From DASPLX01 sp035627375 (GTDB lineage Bacteria; Pseudomonadota; Gammaproteobacteria; Burkholderiales; Burkholderiaceae_D), in contig DASPLX010000070.1 in assembly GCA_035627375.1 (NCBI GenBank), positions 1 through 47,762 of the forward strand: a DNA stretch of 47,762 bases. The letters are read 5' to 3'. The notes under the pieces are model-generated. The model searched no databases. It was not told where the DNA came from and worked only from the letters and a program-made list of their open reading frames with translations. Below are positions 46,482 to 47,762 of this stretch, piece by piece. Every line of letters begins with the position of its first letter. Position 1 is the first letter of the stretch. Both the position numbers and the translations under genes were made by a program.

Positions 46482-46784
46482 TTATTTGCGTGAGATCAGC
46501 AGGCCAACCAGCAGGCCGATGCCGGCCGAGATCGCCACCGCCTTCCAGGGATGTTCATGCACGAATTCGTCGGTCTCGCGCGCCACTTCCTTGCCGGTGG
46601 CGACCGCGGTCACCTGCAGCTCGTGGGCCTTGGCCGAGGCCGCCTCGAGAAGTTGCATGCCCTTGGCGCGCAACTCGTCGGCTTTCTCGCCGGTGGCCGA
46701 CGCCGCTTCGCGGAACAGTTCCTGCGCGTCGCGCATCAGGGTCTTCATGTCGTTCCGTACCGTCTTGATGTTGGATGCCAGCAT
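46482..46784 (-). CDS. YqjD/ElaB-like DUF883 protein
   Basis: A 100-residue protein with a long amphipathic helix (about 5-75) and a C-terminal membrane anchor (AVAISAGIGLLVGLLISRK). The block FVHEHPWKAVAISAGIGLLVG is the hallmark of the DUF883 family. E. coli relatives YqjD and ElaB bind ribosomes in stationary phase at the inner membrane. It heads the trio. Confidence 0.9.
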   Translation of the reverse strand: MLASNIKTVRNDMKTLMRDAQELFREAASATGEKADELRAKGMQLLEAASAKAHELQVTAVATGKEVARETDEFVHEHPWKAVAISAGIGLLVGLLISRK

Positions 46785-46894
46785 CGCAGTGCTCCTGTCT
46801 GTGGGTGAACCAGTCGCTAGAACGGATTACAGCAGAGGAATCATCATACTCACGGCCGCGATGCGCGGCAAGCGCGGATGCCTCGCTGTCGTAT

Positions 46895-47623
46895 TTATCG
46901 ATAACGCCGCATGATCCTGGTCAGCGTGCCGTCCTTGATGATCGACTCGATCGACTTGTCGATCTCGGCCAGCGAGACGCGCCCCTTGCGCGAGACGGCG
47001 CATTGTCCCATGTAGGTCTTCACCATCAGCGGCGGATGCAGCGACAGCGGCGGGTCGCCGAGCTTGAGGCGGTATTCGAGGAGAGTCTGGCTGGTCAGCG
47101 CATACTTGATGCGCCCCGCCGCCAGCTTGCGCAGATTGACTTCCGCGGTAGGCGCGTCTTCCCGCACCAAGCGCTTTCCCAGCACTTCTTCCAGCTCCGG
47201 GTGCACATAGCCCAGCACCGTGCCCACCGGCTGTCCCGCTACGTCGGCGAGCGAGGCCGGGCGCTTGGCGCCGCGGTCCGCGATCAGCACTTCCGCGATC
47301 GGAATGAACGGCTTGCTCCAATCGAAGCGGCCATCCAACCATTCCGGCACGTAGCTGCACAGGATGTCGGCGCCGCCGGTCTCCAACGCATTGGCGATGC
47401 GCTTCCTGGGCAAAGCCAGGAAGCGGGCGGAACGATTCGTCTTCGCCGCCAGCGCGTCGCCGATATCTTTATGAATGCCGCCGACCAGCTGCCCCTGCTC
47501 GAAGCGGGCCATCGGCATTTCCGTACCGGTGTCGACCAGGACGATCAGGTCGCGCGCCTGCGCCGCAAGCGACAACAGCAATGTCGCGCCGACGCAGCAC
47601 TTGGAGAGTCGCAGCGTAATCAT
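46895..47623 (-). CDS. Periplasmic solute-binding-like protein (SBP family 3)
   Basis: A 242-residue exported protein (signal peptide MITLRLSKCCVGATLLLSLAAQA, cut near residue 23). The body resembles amino-acid-type binding proteins without a transporter: LIVLVDTGTEMPMARFEQGQLVGGIHKDIGDAL, then a first-domain block ending in LCSYVPEWLDGRFDWSKPF. It ends with SLAEIDKSIESIIKDGTLTRIMRRYR, the typical closing helix of the family. No ABC permease is nearby, so it may be a sensor partner or an orphan receptor. ATG 47623 is preferred because the signal peptide starts there. The remaining 139 bases to the window end hold nothing I can name. Confidence 0.82.
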   Translation of the reverse strand: MITLRLSKCCVGATLLLSLAAQARDLIVLVDTGTEMPMARFEQGQLVGGIHKDIGDALAAKTNRSARFLALPRKRIANALETGGADILCSYVPEWLDGRFDWSKPFIPIAEVLIADRGAKRPASLADVAGQPVGTVLGYVHPELEEVLGKRLVREDAPTAEVNLRKLAAGRIKYALTSQTLLEYRLKLGDPPLSLHPPLMVKTYMGQCAVSRKGRVSLAEIDKSIESIIKDGTLTRIMRRYR

Positions 47624-47762
47624 ATTGATGCGGCACCGTTTTAACCAATCTGAATTTCCGTTTCGCATTGTTGCATGAGGGCGATAACAGGGAGGGGAAT
47701 TCAACATGACGCCTCGGTCTCCAAAGAACTGGATGTTGGAGATGGAGGAATCGATCATGGAA

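Overview
The window is about 65% GC, densely packed and without ribosomal or prophage genes. Gene content suggests a Gram-negative betaproteobacterium of the Oxalobacteraceae type (Massilia, Duganella or Telluria like). The signs are a TonB-dependent receptor of the Xanthomonas/Caulobacter class, a YqjD-YqjE-YqjK-like trio, a cytochrome c5-like protein, a MipA/OmpV protein beside a two-component system, and a tRNA with an encoded CCA end. The genus is inference.

The dominant theme is starch and maltodextrin use, in three blocks. Block 1 (about 0.56-8.8 kb) has a secreted pullulanase (minus strand, followed by a MATE transporter cut by the window edge) divergent from two tandem GH13 amylase paralogues and a periplasmic cyclomaltodextrinase-type GH13 enzyme. 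Block 2 (27.5-37.5 kb) has a GH31 alpha-glucosidase, a GH13_23-type alpha-glucosidase and a PfkB sugar kinase divergent from malK-malE-malF-malG. Block 3 (40.8-43.5 kb) is a large TonB-dependent receptor. The likely flow is surface and periplasmic depolymerisation, outer-membrane uptake by the receptor, inner-membrane import by MalEFGK, cytoplasmic hydrolysis by the two alpha-glucosidases and then sugar phosphorylation.

The blocks appear to be one regulon. The palindrome TGTAG-N5-CTACA occurs twice between pullulanase and amylase, once (one mismatch) over the GH31 -10 box, and upstream of the receptor, with a degenerate copy in the receptor's core promoter. The sites overlap -35/-10 elements, so a repressor is expected, but no obvious LacI- or GntR-type regulator gene lies beside these genes in the window. 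A different palindrome, TTTGCCAA-N4-TTGGCAAA, lies just upstream of the malK promoter.

From 8.8 to 27.2 kb is mixed housekeeping and accessory material: YcxB-like protein, GNAT acetyltransferase, 2OG-Fe(II) oxygenase, a short RadC-like JAMM protein behind a structured leader resembling the radC RNA motif, a mipA/response regulator/histidine kinase operon, a tautomerase, an NAD(P)-binding protein, less GC-rich uncharacterised membrane genes, a diguanylate cyclase/TruC/small membrane protein operon, a GlxA-like AraC regulator with a DJ-1/PfpI partner, an Lrp regulator, an S41 peptidase and a frameshifted isochorismatase-family gene.

From 37.7 to 40.7 kb lie a Wzt-like ABC ATPase without its permease, an APS kinase and a predicted repeat (propeller-like) protein. 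After the receptor come tRNA-Arg(CCG), a membrane-anchored cytochrome c5-like protein, an OmpA-family lipoprotein, the YqjK/YqjE/YqjD-like trio and a periplasmic solute-binding-like protein.
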